The notes under the pieces: model-generated
The model's input: the letters and a program-made list of their open reading frames with translations, nothing else
The model's database searches: none
What the model was told of the DNA's origin: nothing
Position numbers and translations under genes: made by a program
Shown: in pieces, positions 1 to 8,678 of the stretch
Layout: the number at the start of each line of letters is the position of its first letter
Position numbering within the stretch: the stretch's first letter is position 1
Origin: AC-32 sp963728765
GTDB lineage: Bacteria; Actinomycetota; Thermoleophilia; Gaiellales; Gaiellaceae
DNA length: 64,000 nt
Assembly: GCA_963728765.1 (NCBI GenBank)
Contig: CAVSKX010000003.1
Location: 61,293 to 125,292 of the forward strand
Direction of reading: 5' to 3'

Positions 1-1
1 C

Positions 2-1372
2 GCGCTCGCAGACCAGTCTCGGCGGGCGCTCGTGCATCCGGTCTTCTTCGGCTCGGCGAGGACCGGGGACGGCGTTCCGGCGCTGATGTCGGGGATCGCG
101 GCGCTGCTGCCCGCCGCCGCGCCCGACGGCAACGGCCCGGCTGCGGGCACCGTCTTCAAGATCGAGCGAGGCCCGGCGGGGGAAAAGATCGCGTACGCCC
201 GGATGCGCTCCGGGGTGGTCGCCGTGCGTGACCGGCTCCGCTTCGGACGCGAGGGCGAGGACAAGGTGACCGCGATCCGCGTCTTCGAGCGCGGCTCGTC
301 GGTCCAGCGCTCCTCGGTGGCAGCCGGGCAGATCGGACAGCTCCGGGGCCTCGCCGACATCCGGATCGGGGACGCGATCGGCGCGGCGAAGCCGACCGCA
401 CGGCACCAGTTCGCGCCGCCGACGCTCGAGACAGTCGTCATTCCCCGCGAGCCGGATGGCAAGGCCGCGCTCCACGGCGCGCTTGCGGAGCTTGCCGAGC
501 AGGATCCGCTGATCAACCTGCGCCAGGACGATGTCCGCCAGGAGCTCTTCGTCTCCGTGTACGGCGAGGTGCAGAAGGAGGTCATCCAGGCGACCCTGCT
601 CGCCGACTACGGCCTCGAGGTCGAGTTCCGCGAGACGACGACCATCTGCGTCGAGCGGCCGGTGGCCTTGGGCGCGGCGGTGGAGCGAATCACGCAGGAG
701 CCCAATCCGTTTCTGGCCACGGTCGGGCTGCGGGTCGAGCCGGCGCAGCCCGGCAGCGGCGTCAGCTACACGCGAGAGGTCGCGGTTCACGGGACCATGC
801 CCGCCGCCTTCTTCCGCGCTGTCGAGGACACCGTCCACGCAACGTTGCGGCAAGGGCTTCACGGCTGGCAGGTGATCGACTGCACGGTGACGCTGACCGA
901 CACCGGTTACTACCCGCGCCAGAGCCATGCCCATCAGGGCTTCAGCAAGGCGATGTCCAGCACCGGCGAGGACTTCCGCAAGCTGACGCCGCTCGTCCTG
1001 ATGAACGCTCTCCGTAAGGCGGAGACCGTCGTCTGCGAACCGATCCACCGCTTCCGCCTGGACGCGCCGGCAGACACGTTGGCGGTCGTCTTCTCCACGC
1101 TCGGTCGCCTCGGCGCGATTGCCCAGACTCCGACGGTGGGCGATACGTGGACGACCATCGAGGGCGAGATCCGGGTCGCCCGGATCCAGGAGCTGCAGCG
1201 CTCGCTCGGGTCCCTGACGCACGGCGAGGGCGTGCTCGAGCTCTGGTTCGACCGCTACGAGCCGGTCACCGCCGATCCGCCGCCGGCTCGGCGCCGATCG
1301 GACGCGAATCCGCTCGACCGGCGCGAATATCTTCTACGGCTGAGCGGCCGTACTACCTCGTCGCCGTCCTGA
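2..1372 (+). CDS. Ribosome protection factor, OtrA/TetM type (5' end cut by the window edge)
   Basis: The frame is open from base 2, so about 456 C-terminal residues are visible and the GTP-binding N-terminal domain is missing. What remains matches EF-G-like domains II to V of tetracycline ribosome protection proteins. A domain II barrel begins near GTVFKIERG. It is followed by the family-typical block around PLINLRQDD and YGEVQKEVI, then CVERPV and a domain IV/V region ending in WFDRYEPV. Family members are GTPases that bind the ribosome and displace tetracycline. Actinobacterial relatives (OtrA) are often chromosomal, and their physiological role is uncertain. The last 20 bases overlap the convergent M28 peptidase gene. 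The family call is firm; the resistance phenotype is inference. Confidence 0.88.
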   Translation, partial: ALADQSRRALVHPVFFGSARTGDGVPALMSGIAALLPAAAPDGNGPAAGTVFKIERGPAGEKIAYARMRSGVVAVRDRLRFGREGEDKVTAIRVFERGSSVQRSSVAAGQIGQLRGLADIRIGDAIGAAKPTARHQFAPPTLETVVIPREPDGKAALHGALAELAEQDPLINLRQDDVRQELFVSVYGEVQKEVIQATLLADYGLEVEFRETTTICVERPVALGAAVERITQEPNPFLATVGLRVEPAQPGSGVSYTREVAVHGTMPAAFFRAVEDTVHATLRQGLHGWQVIDCTVTLTDTGYYPRQSHAHQGFSKAMSSTGEDFRKLTPLVLMNALRKAETVVCEPIHRFRLDAPADTLAVVFSTLGRLGAIAQTPTVGDTWTTIEGEIRVARIQELQRSLGSLTHGEGVLELWFDRYEPVTADPPPARRRSDANPLDRREYLLRLSGRTTSSPS

Positions 1373-2180
1373 CCGCCCTTGCGGTCAGCCGAATCACGGC
1401 CGAGAGCTTCGCCGTGTCCAGCCGGCCGACGCGGTCGCACGCGCTGTGCCAGCAGGGGTCCCAGCGCCATTCGATCCACGCGGCCGGGACGCCGCCGCGC
1501 GTCAGCTCCTCGTGGTCTGAGAGTCCGCGGTCCGGCAGGTACGTCGCGCGGACGCCGATCGAGCGCGCCGCCGCGAGCGCGGCCCGGGCCGAGTGGTTCG
1601 GCCCGCGCACCTCGATGCCGCGCACGTTCAGCTCGGGTCCCCACCCGACCATGTCCAGCGAGAGCGCGACCCGCACGCTGCGCCGTTCCGCGCGGGTAAG
1701 GCTGCGCAGCAACCGCGCCGAGCCGAGGTGGAGGCTCGAGCCCGTCGTCACCTGTTCCTCGGCGCCGAGCGCCGCGTAGAGAACACCCGCAGTCTTCCCC
1801 AGCTCGCGGGCGACCTCGACGAGCACGCCGACCCCCGAGCCGTTGTCGTTCGCAGCAGGCCCCGCTGAGACACCGTCGAGGTGCGCGACCACGATCGCGC
1901 GCAGCGGGCCGCCGCCGGTCCGGAAGACGAGGTTGCGCGAGAAGCCGCCGCGCGGCAGCGGCACGCGCTGGACGACCGGGGTGAGACCGAGCCGCACGAA
2001 CCGGGCGCGCACGACCCGGGCGGCGCGCAGCTCGTTGGCGGAGCCGGCCACGCGCGGGCCGAGCACGGCGAGCGCCCGGACGGTCTGCTTCGCGCGCACG
2101 CCCGTTTGGTCGACGCGCGCCGCCGAGCCCCCGGCCAGGAGCGCCGCGGCGCAGGCGCAACCCACGATGTGGACGAGCAT
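1353..2180 (-). CDS. Secreted M28-family zinc aminopeptidase
   Basis: About 275 residues. The ATG at 2180 is chosen because it begins a signal peptide (MLVHIVGC then an Ala-rich core); the open frame upstream looks non-coding. Zinc-site motifs follow the M28 order: VVAHLDG (first His), ANDNGSG (bridging Asp), GAEEQ (catalytic Glu and metal Glu), SLDMVGWG (Asp) and a late SDHEE (His). Family members cleave N-terminal residues with a co-catalytic zinc pair. The protein is probably exported and soluble. It is transcribed alone, divergently from the GTPase/carbamate kinase pair, with repeat copy 1 in between. Substrate unknown. Confidence 0.85.
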   Translation of the reverse strand: MLVHIVGCACAAALLAGGSAARVDQTGVRAKQTVRALAVLGPRVAGSANELRAARVVRARFVRLGLTPVVQRVPLPRGGFSRNLVFRTGGGPLRAIVVAHLDGVSAGPAANDNGSGVGVLVEVARELGKTAGVLYAALGAEEQVTTGSSLHLGSARLLRSLTRAERRSVRVALSLDMVGWGPELNVRGIEVRGPNHSARAALAAARSIGVRATYLPDRGLSDHEELTRGGVPAAWIEWRWDPCWHSACDRVGRLDTAKLSAVIRLTARAVRTATR

Positions 2181-2239
2181 CCCCGGGAGCGTACGCAGCC
2201 CGCTGTCCTGTGTAGCTGCATAAGCTCTATGCATGCTGA

Positions 2240-2291
2240 GACATCGCTTGCGATGTCGACTCCAGGACGGACGAGGTTCGCTCGTCCGTCC
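2240..2291 (+). repeat. 52-base double-hairpin repeat, copy 1
   Basis: Hairpin 1 is gacatcgc-tt-gcgatgtc (2240-2257, perfect 8-base arms). A 7-base spacer follows, then hairpin 2 (2265-2291) with 11-base arms ggacggacgag / ctcgtccgtcc. The same layout with related sequence occurs at 3720-3771 (inverted) and 43185-43236. The arms of hairpin 2 differ between copies but stay complementary, which suggests selection for the fold. It lies between divergent starts at 2180 and 2337. Confidence 0.75.
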
Positions 2292-2336
2292 GTCGGAGCC
2301 GACCAATCGACACATGCTGGATGAGGACGGAGACGC

Positions 2337-3677
2337 ATGAACAGGACACGTGTGCTCATCGCGGGCGCGGCCGGCCGCGACTTCCACAACTTCAACCTCG
2401 TCTACCGGGGCCGCGACGAGTACGAGGTGGTCGCCTTCACAGCGACGCAGATCCCCGACATCGCGGGCCGCGTCTACCCGGCCGAGCTCGCCGGCGAGCT
2501 CTACCCGAACGGGATCTCGATCGAGGCCGAGGACGAGCTCGAGGCGCTGATCGCGAAGCACGAGGTCGACGAGGTCGTCTTCGCGTACTCCGACGTCACG
2601 CACGAGCACGTGATGCACCTCGCCTCACGCGCACTCGCCGCGGGCGCGTCGTTCAAGCTGATCTCGCCCGCCGACACGATGCTGACCTCCACCAAGCCGT
2701 CGGTGGCGATCTGCGCCGTGCGCACCGGGTCGGGCAAGAGCCAGACGACGCGTCACGTCGCCGCGCTGCTGCGCGAGTCCGGCAAGCGCGTCGCCGTCCT
2801 GCGCCACCCGATGCCGTACGGCGACCTGACGAAGCAGGCCGTGCAGCGCTTCGAGCGGTACGAGGACCTCGACGCCGCCGACACGACGATCGAGGAGCGC
2901 GAGGAGTACGAGCCGCACCTCGCCGAGGGCAACCTGGTCTTCGCGGGTATCGACTACGCGGCGATCCTCGACCGTGCGGAGCAGGAGGCCGACGTGATCC
3001 TCTGGGACGGGGGCAACAACGACACGCCGTTTGTGAAGCCGAACGTCCACATCGTCGTCGTCGACCCGCACCGACCCGGGCACGAGCTGCGCTACCACCC
3101 CGGCGAGACGAACCTGCGCATGGCCGACGTCTGCTTGGTGAACAAGGTCGACAGCGCGACCCAGGAGGGCGTCGACGCCGTGCTCGACTCGATCCGGGCG
3201 AACAATCCTGGCGCGAAGATCGTGCTCGCGGCCTCGCCGTTCGTGGTCGAGGGCGACGCGGGTGGAATCGTTGGCAAGCGCGTGCTGGCCATCGAGGACG
3301 GCCCGACCCTCACGCACGGCGAGATGACCTACGGCGCCGCGGTGCTCGCGGCCAAGGCGAACGGCGCGGCCGAGCTGATCGACCCGAGGGAGGCCGCGGT
3401 CGGCTCGATCGCCAAGACCTTCGAGGACTACCCGCACGTCGGCGCGCTGCTGCCGGCGATGGGCTACGGCCGCAAGCAGATGGAGGACCTGAAGGCGACG
3501 ATCGAGGCCTCCGGCGCCGAGCTCGTGCTGATCGGAACGCCCATCGACCTGCGCAAGCTGATCGACTTCGACGTGCCCGCGCTGCGGGTGACGTACAGGC
3601 TCCAGGAGGTCGGGGAGCCGACGCTTGCCGACGTCCTCAGCGAGCACGGCCTGATCGGCGACGCCGCCTTGGTTTGA
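2337..3677 (+). CDS. Cyclic 2,3-diphosphoglycerate synthetase-like P-loop GTPase (COG2403 type)
   Basis: 446 residues. The N-terminal part (1-125) looks like a Rossmann domain beginning RVLIAGAAGRDFHNF. A P-loop near residue 130 (AVRTGSGKSQTT) opens an NTPase domain with ILWDGGNND and CLVNKVD, the latter resembling a guanine-specificity motif. The archaeal relative condenses 2,3-bisphosphoglycerate to its cyclic form. Bacterial members are not characterised as far as I know, and cyclic-DPG synthesis in this organism is unproven. The partner gene is carbamate kinase, 97 bases downstream, and the two are separated by a double-hairpin repeat. The pairing hints at an acyl-phosphate or carbamoyl-phosphate role (inference). 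Confidence 0.82.
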   Translation: MNRTRVLIAGAAGRDFHNFNLVYRGRDEYEVVAFTATQIPDIAGRVYPAELAGELYPNGISIEAEDELEALIAKHEVDEVVFAYSDVTHEHVMHLASRALAAGASFKLISPADTMLTSTKPSVAICAVRTGSGKSQTTRHVAALLRESGKRVAVLRHPMPYGDLTKQAVQRFERYEDLDAADTTIEEREEYEPHLAEGNLVFAGIDYAAILDRAEQEADVILWDGGNNDTPFVKPNVHIVVVDPHRPGHELRYHPGETNLRMADVCLVNKVDSATQEGVDAVLDSIRANNPGAKIVLAASPFVVEGDAGGIVGKRVLAIEDGPTLTHGEMTYGAAVLAAKANGAAELIDPREAAVGSIAKTFEDYPHVGALLPAMGYGRKQMEDLKATIEASGAELVLIGTPIDLRKLIDFDVPALRVTYRLQEVGEPTLADVLSEHGLIGDAALV

Positions 3678-3719
3678 GCGCTCGCGTCGATCCCGGCGCA
3701 CCAGGACAGCGGCGCAGAC

Positions 3720-3771
3720 GGCCGAGCCGGCTAAGCCGGCTCGGCCTGAAGGCGACATCGCAAGCGACGTC
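3720..3771 (-). repeat. 52-base double-hairpin repeat, copy 2 (inverted relative to copy 1)
   Basis: Read on the minus strand, hairpin 1 is gacgtcgc-tt-gcgatgtc with one mismatch, the spacer is gccttca, and hairpin 2 has 12-base arms ggccgagccggc / gccggctcggcc around a 3-base loop. The first 27 bases match copy 1 at 24 positions; hairpin 2 has a different but still self-complementary sequence. It ends 3 bases before the carbamate kinase start, occupying the place of a Shine-Dalgarno site, so it may affect that gene's translation. Confidence 0.78.
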
Positions 3772-3774
3772 GCT

Positions 3775-4683
3775 GTGACTTCGGTCGTCGCGCTCGGCGG
3801 CAACGCGCTCATGCGGCCCGGCGAGCGCGGCACCGCTGCCGAGCAGCGCGCGAACCTCCGCGACGCCTGCGCGGCCCTGCGGCCGCTGCTGAGCGAGAAG
3901 CGGCTGGTCGTCACCCATGGGAACGGGCCCCAGGTCGGCAACGAGCTCCTGCGCCAGGAACGCGCAGCCGCCGAGGCGCCGCCGCTGCCGCTGTACCTCG
4001 CGGTGGCGCAGACACAGGCCGAGATCGGCGCACTGATCGAGAGCGAGCTCGCCCCGGTCGCGGGGCGCGCGGTCGCGTGCCTGCTCACGCACGTGCTCGT
4101 CGCCGAGGACGACCCCGCGTTCGAGGAGCCGACGAAGCCGGTGGGGCCCTTCTACGACGAGGCGAAGGCGCGTGAGCTCGAGGCCGAGCGCGGCTGGAAA
4201 GTCGTCCACGACGCGGGACGCGGCTGGCGGCGCGTCGTCCCCTCCCCCGCCCCGCTCGAGGTCGTCGAGCTGGACGCGATCCGCTCGCTGCTCGCGTCCG
4301 GGACGATCGTCGTCGCCTGCGGCGGCGGCGGCATCCCGGCGACGCGGCGCGGCGAGCACCTCGCCGGAATCGACGCCGTGATCGACAAGGACCGCGCCTC
4401 CTCCCTCCTCGCGCGCAGCCTCGACGCCGACCGGCTCGTGATCCTCACCGAGGTGCCCGCGGTCTACTCGGGCTTCGGCACCGACCGCCAGGAAGAGCTG
4501 CGCGAGCTCTCGGCCGACGACGCGGCCGCCCTCCTGCCCGAGCTTGCCGCCGGTTCGATGCGCCCGAAGGTCGAGGCCTCCGTCGAGTTCGTCCGGGCCA
4601 CCGGCCACGAGGCGCTGATCACCTCGCCGGCCGCCCTCGGCGACGCGCTCGAGGGCCGCAGCGGAACCCGCATCCAGGCCTAG
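3775..4683 (+). CDS. arcC: Carbamate kinase
   Basis: 302 residues, the usual size. Amino acid kinase family motifs are clear: ALGGNAL near the start, VTHGNGPQVG, ACGGGGIP, DKDRASSLLA and GSMRPKVEA near the end. The enzyme transfers phosphate between carbamoyl phosphate (or carbamate) and ADP/ATP in the cytoplasm. In arginine, agmatine, purine or oxamate catabolism it makes ATP. No arginine deiminase or carbamoyltransferase lies in the window, so the source of carbamoyl phosphate is not visible. The GTG start at 3775 follows directly on repeat copy 2 with no obvious ribosome binding site. Confidence 0.93.
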   Translation: MTSVVALGGNALMRPGERGTAAEQRANLRDACAALRPLLSEKRLVVTHGNGPQVGNELLRQERAAAEAPPLPLYLAVAQTQAEIGALIESELAPVAGRAVACLLTHVLVAEDDPAFEEPTKPVGPFYDEAKARELEAERGWKVVHDAGRGWRRVVPSPAPLEVVELDAIRSLLASGTIVVACGGGGIPATRRGEHLAGIDAVIDKDRASSLLARSLDADRLVILTEVPAVYSGFGTDRQEELRELSADDAAALLPELAAGSMRPKVEASVEFVRATGHEALITSPAALGDALEGRSGTRIQA

Positions 4684-4711
4684 TCAAACCGCTCCGCGGG
4701 CTCGGGCGAAT

Positions 4712-4732
4712 CAGGTCGACGTCATCGACCTG
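4712..4732 (+). promoter_or_regulatory. Hairpin and strong ribosome binding site before the DUF4331 operon
   Basis: Perfect 8-base arms caggtcga / tcgacctg around loop cgtca. They end directly at the aaaggag ribosome binding site (4733-4739) of the gene starting at 4749. It could be an operator or an mRNA structure controlling initiation. Confidence 0.45.
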
Positions 4733-4748
4733 AAAGGAGCCGCCAACG

Positions 4749-6056
4749 ATGCGCAAGGCACCTCTCGCACTCGGCCTCGTAGCCGGGATCGCGGCGCTCG
4801 CAGCCGTCATCCTGCTGCGTGCGCCGAGCCCGCAGGCCGGGAACGCCTCGAGCCATCGCGAGGCACCGCTGATCTCGGAAGACCCGACCGCGGACAACAC
4901 CGACCTCTACGCGTTCCGCTCGCCGGACTCGCCCGAGTTCCTGACGGTGGTCTCGAACCTGATCCCGGCCGAGGACCCGGCCGCGGGCCCGAACTACTAC
5001 CGCTTCTCCCAGGGCGCGCGGTACAAGATCAACCTCGACCGGAACGGCGACGGCAAGGCGGATGTCACGTACGCGTTCCGCTTCAAGAGCATGGATGGGC
5101 CGCTCTTCCTGGGCAACACCGTTCAGTCGTACACCGTGACCCGCACGATCGGGAACTCCTCGCGCGTCATCGCCAGGGGCATGACGCCTCCCGACAACAT
5201 CGGGCCGCGGACGCTGATGCAGTTCTACGGCACGAGCGACTACCGCGCGCTGGCCGCCAAGCAAGTCACCTCGCTCGACGGTGGCGGCAAGGTCTTCGCC
5301 GGACAGCGTGACGACCCCTTCTTCGCGGACATCGGCGCGATCTTCGATCTCGTCGCGATCCGCAAGGGCTTCGACAACGGCGGCAAGGACTTCTTCGCCG
5401 GCTACGCGGTACACACGCTCGCGCTGCAGATCCCGATCTCGCAGATCGACACCAAGAGCCACGTCGTAGGCGTCTGGGCGTCGACCGAGCGGAAGGCCGC
5501 CTACGTCCGCAAGCACAGGCTGCAGCACGGCTGGCGGCAGGTCTCGCGGCTCGGCAACCCGCTGATCAACGAGGTCGTGATCCCGACCAAGCTGAAGGAC
5601 CGCTGGAACCGGCTCACCCCCGCGAGCGACCGCCAGTTCTCGACCTACTACGAGAACCCGATCCTCGCGGCCGTCATCAACCAGCTGTACAACGTCGGCG
5701 CCCCGGAGCACAACCGGGACGACCTCGTGCAGGTGCTGCTGACGGGTGTTCCCGGACTGAACAACGCCGGCACGACCCGCGCCGATGAGCTGCGGATCAA
5801 CCTCTCGATCCCGCCGAAGCCGCGCGGGACGGAGAACCGCCTCGGCGTGCTGGGCAACGACCTCGCCGGCTTCCCGAACGGACGGCGGTTGACCGACGAC
5901 GTGGTCGACATCGCCGAGCGCGCGGTCGCCGGTGCGCTGAAGGGCAACAACGTCCCACTCGGGGACGGCGTGAACATGGACGACAAGGCGACGCTGCCGG
6001 TCTTCCCGTTCGAGCCGGATCCCGAGAGCGGGGCCGACAACTCGAAGGGCCGCTAG
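4749..6056 (+). CDS. Exported DUF4331 protein
   Basis: 435 residues, with a signal peptide or anchor (MRKAPLALGLVAGI...) followed after about 30 residues by the DUF4331 hallmark SSHREAPLISEDP and DNTDLYAF. The family is secreted, often found in environmental bacteria, and has no established biochemistry. A strong ribosome binding site (aaaggag) sits 9 bases before the ATG. Its stop codon shares one base with the GTG of the TPR gene, and the next five genes follow with almost no gaps, so it heads an operon with metal transporters and a sigma/anti-sigma pair. A link to metal or stress response is inference from context. Confidence 0.85.
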   Translation: MRKAPLALGLVAGIAALAAVILLRAPSPQAGNASSHREAPLISEDPTADNTDLYAFRSPDSPEFLTVVSNLIPAEDPAAGPNYYRFSQGARYKINLDRNGDGKADVTYAFRFKSMDGPLFLGNTVQSYTVTRTIGNSSRVIARGMTPPDNIGPRTLMQFYGTSDYRALAAKQVTSLDGGGKVFAGQRDDPFFADIGAIFDLVAIRKGFDNGGKDFFAGYAVHTLALQIPISQIDTKSHVVGVWASTERKAAYVRKHRLQHGWRQVSRLGNPLINEVVIPTKLKDRWNRLTPASDRQFSTYYENPILAAVINQLYNVGAPEHNRDDLVQVLLTGVPGLNNAGTTRADELRINLSIPPKPRGTENRLGVLGNDLAGFPNGRRLTDDVVDIAERAVAGALKGNNVPLGDGVNMDDKATLPVFPFEPDPESGADNSKGR

Positions 6057-7366
6057 TGACCCGGATTCGGGTTGGGGCGGCGGGGGCGGCGGTCGTGCTG
6101 GCGACCGCCGCCCTCCTGCTCGGCAGCGCGTTCCGCGGCTCGTCGGCGGCCGCGCCGACGCCGCCCTCCGGTTCTGCCGACCGCCTCCAGGCCGGCTTCG
6201 CCCTCGGCGACACCGCCTCGCTGGTGGTCAGCCTCCAGCACCAGCTCGCGTCGCGCCCTGAAGACGCGAAGGCCTGGGGGTTGCTCGGCCTCGCCTACCA
6301 GCAACGCGCGCGCGAAGTGGCCGATCCCTCGTACTACTCGAAGTCGGAGGGCGCCTTGCGGCGCGCCCTGCGGCTCGCGCCGAACGACCTCGTCGCGACG
6401 AGCGGCCTCGCCTCGCTCGCGGCCTCGCGACACTGGTTCCGCGAGGCGCTGAGACTCGCAAGGCAGGCGCACGCGCTGTCGCCGAGCACGGCCCTGACCT
6501 ACGGCCTGCTGGGCGACGCGAAGCTCGAGCTCGGCCGCTACCAGCAGGCGTTCGCGGACTTCGACCGGCTAGCGCAACTGAAGCCGAGCCTCGCCGCCTA
6601 CTCCCGCGTCTCGTACGCGCGCGAGCTGCTCGGGCGGCCGGGCGAGGCGATCGCGGCCATGCAGCAAGCACTCGACGCGGCGACGGGCGAGGCCGAGCCG
6701 ACCGCCTGGACCCGCGTGCAGCTCGGGAAGCTGTACTGGTCGACGGGACGCCTCGGCGCGGCCGCAGCCCAGTACCGGGCGGCGCTCGCGGTCTTCCCCG
6801 GGTACGTCCATGCGCTCGACGCACTCGCGCAGGTCGAGGGCGCACGCGGCCGCTTCCGGCCGGCGATCGCCCTGGAGCGGCGCGCCGTCGACCAGACGCC
6901 GCTGCCGCAGTTCGTGGGCTACCTCGGCGACCTCTACACCGCCGCCGGACGACCCGGGCTCGCGCGGCGCCAGTACGCGCTCGTCGACGTCATCGGCCGG
7001 CTGTTCGTCGCGAGCGGCGTGAGGACCGACCTCGAGACCGCGCTCTTCCGGTCCGACCACGGCATCCGCCTGCGCCAGACGCTCGAGCTCGCGCGGCTGG
7101 CCCGGGCCGAGCGGCCCTCGATCGACGGCGACGACGTGCTCGCGTGGACGCTCGAGCGCAATGGCCGCTGCGGCGAGGCCCTGCCCTACTCGGAGCGCGC
7201 GCTCCGCCTGGGGACGAAGGACGCGCTCAAGCTGTTCCATCGCGGGATGATCGAGCGCTGCCTCGGCCACACGTCTGACGGCGGCCGCTTCCTCCGCCGC
7301 GCGCTCGAGGTCAACCCCCACTTCTCCCTCATCTGGGCGCCGGTGGCGCGGAGGGCGGTGCGATGA
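6056..7366 (+). CDS. Exported tetratricopeptide-repeat protein
   Basis: 436 residues. An N-terminal hydrophobic segment (about 5-25) is followed by TPR-like helices with the usual small/aromatic pattern, for example AWGLLGLAYQQ, YGLLGDAKLELGRY and ALPYSERALRLG. It probably acts as a periplasmic or membrane-attached scaffold. The GTG start overlaps the DUF4331 stop by one base and its 3' end overlaps the next gene by 4 bases, so translation is likely coupled. The partner is unknown; the fixed neighbours suggest the DUF4331 protein or the NicO transporter. Confidence 0.8.
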   Translation: MTRIRVGAAGAAVVLATAALLLGSAFRGSSAAAPTPPSGSADRLQAGFALGDTASLVVSLQHQLASRPEDAKAWGLLGLAYQQRAREVADPSYYSKSEGALRRALRLAPNDLVATSGLASLAASRHWFREALRLARQAHALSPSTALTYGLLGDAKLELGRYQQAFADFDRLAQLKPSLAAYSRVSYARELLGRPGEAIAAMQQALDAATGEAEPTAWTRVQLGKLYWSTGRLGAAAAQYRAALAVFPGYVHALDALAQVEGARGRFRPAIALERRAVDQTPLPQFVGYLGDLYTAAGRPGLARRQYALVDVIGRLFVASGVRTDLETALFRSDHGIRLRQTLELARLARAERPSIDGDDVLAWTLERNGRCGEALPYSERALRLGTKDALKLFHRGMIERCLGHTSDGGRFLRRALEVNPHFSLIWAPVARRAVR

Positions 7367-8676
7367 GGAAGCTCGTCCTCGTCCTGCTCGCGCTCGCCGC
7401 GCTCGTCGCTCCGGCCGCGGCGGCCGCGCACCCCCTTGGCAACTTCACCGTCAACCGCTTCAGCCGCGTCGAGGTCTCGGGGCCGCGCCTCTACGTCCGC
7501 TACGTCCTCGACCTGGCCGAGATCCCCACCTACCAGGCCGGTCGCATCGACGCCCGCACGTACGCACGCGAGATCGCACAGAACGCGCGCCTCTCGGTCG
7601 ACGGGAAGACGGCCGCGCTCAGGCCGGTCCGCACGCGCCTCGCACATCCGCGCGGCGCCGGAGGCCTCGACACGACGCGGCTCGAGGTCGTCCTCGCCGG
7701 CCCTCGACTCGGCGGGACGGGCCGGATCGCGTACCGGGACAGGAACTACCGCAACCGCATCGGCTGGAAGGAGATCGTCGTCGGTGCGGTCACGCCGAGC
7801 CGCAGCCACGAGCTGCGCGCGTACCCGAAAGATCTCTTGCAGAGCCCGCTCGACCAGACCTCGGTCACCACGGACCTCGCGCCCGTGGACGGGCCCGAGG
7901 TCACACCCTCGCTCTCGAGCGGACGGAGCCTGCAGGCGCCCGACCGCGTCGCCGACTCCGGGTTCGCCGCGCTCGTCGGCCGCTCGCACCTGAGCCTGCT
8001 CGTGATCCTCGCGTCGCTCGGCGCCGCGCTCTTCTGGGGCGCCGCCCACGCGCTCTCGCCCGGGCACGGGAAGACGATCGTCACCGCCTACCTCGTCGGC
8101 CGCCGGGGCACCGTGCGCCACGCGGGCCTGCTGGGGCTGATCGTGACGATCACGCACACGATCGGCGTCTTCACGCTCGGGCTGGTGACGCTCGCGCTGT
8201 CGCAGTTCATCGTCCCGGACCGCCTCTACCCGTGGCTGAACCTCGTCTCGGGCCTGCTCGTGGTCGGGATCGGCGCGTCCGTCTTCTACTCGCGCTGGCG
8301 CCACCGCCGGGCGCATTCGCGCGGCCACCACCATCATCATCACCACCACCACGCCGAACCGGACGCGAGCTTCCGCTCGCTGCTGGCCGTCGGCGTCTCC
8401 GGCGGGCTGCTGCCCTGCCCGTCGGCACTCGTCGTCCTCCTGGCCGCGATCTCGCTGCACCGGGTCGCCTTCGGTCTCCTGCTGATCATCGCCTTCAGCG
8501 CCGGCCTGGCGCTGACGATCACCGCGATCGGCTGCGCCGCCGTCCTTGCCCGGGGCGCGTTCCGCCGCGTGAGCCTCGAGGGCCCGCTCGTACGGCTCTT
8601 GCCCGCAGCGAGCGCTCTTGTCATCCTCGCGGCCGGTCTCGCGATGACCGTCCGTGCCGTCCCGAAAGTGAGCTGA
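7363..8676 (+). CDS. NicO-family nickel/cobalt transporter with periplasmic N-terminal domain
   Basis: 437 residues. A signal peptide is followed by the N-terminal extracytoplasmic domain typical of COG2215 proteins (HPLGNFTVNRFSR, VRYVLDLAEIPT). From about residue 205 there are roughly six membrane helices with ALSPGHGKT, typical of the RcnA/NicO fold. Between helices 3 and 4 lies a run of nine consecutive histidines (about 318-326), a probable metal-binding loop. The family moves Ni2+ or Co2+ across the inner membrane, by efflux or uptake. It overlaps the TPR gene by 4 bases and is followed after 2 bases by a second, different transporter. Confidence 0.87.
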   Translation: MRKLVLVLLALAALVAPAAAAAHPLGNFTVNRFSRVEVSGPRLYVRYVLDLAEIPTYQAGRIDARTYAREIAQNARLSVDGKTAALRPVRTRLAHPRGAGGLDTTRLEVVLAGPRLGGTGRIAYRDRNYRNRIGWKEIVVGAVTPSRSHELRAYPKDLLQSPLDQTSVTTDLAPVDGPEVTPSLSSGRSLQAPDRVADSGFAALVGRSHLSLLVILASLGAALFWGAAHALSPGHGKTIVTAYLVGRRGTVRHAGLLGLIVTITHTIGVFTLGLVTLALSQFIVPDRLYPWLNLVSGLLVVGIGASVFYSRWRHRRAHSRGHHHHHHHHHAEPDASFRSLLAVGVSGGLLPCPSALVVLLAAISLHRVAFGLLLIIAFSAGLALTITAIGCAAVLARGAFRRVSLEGPLVRLLPAASALVILAAGLAMTVRAVPKVS

Positions 8677-8678
8677 CC

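Noticed and set aside
8318..8356. Nine-histidine run as a cloning tag artefact
   Set aside because: It lies in the expected metal loop of a NicO transporter, in a natural operon with mixed His codons.
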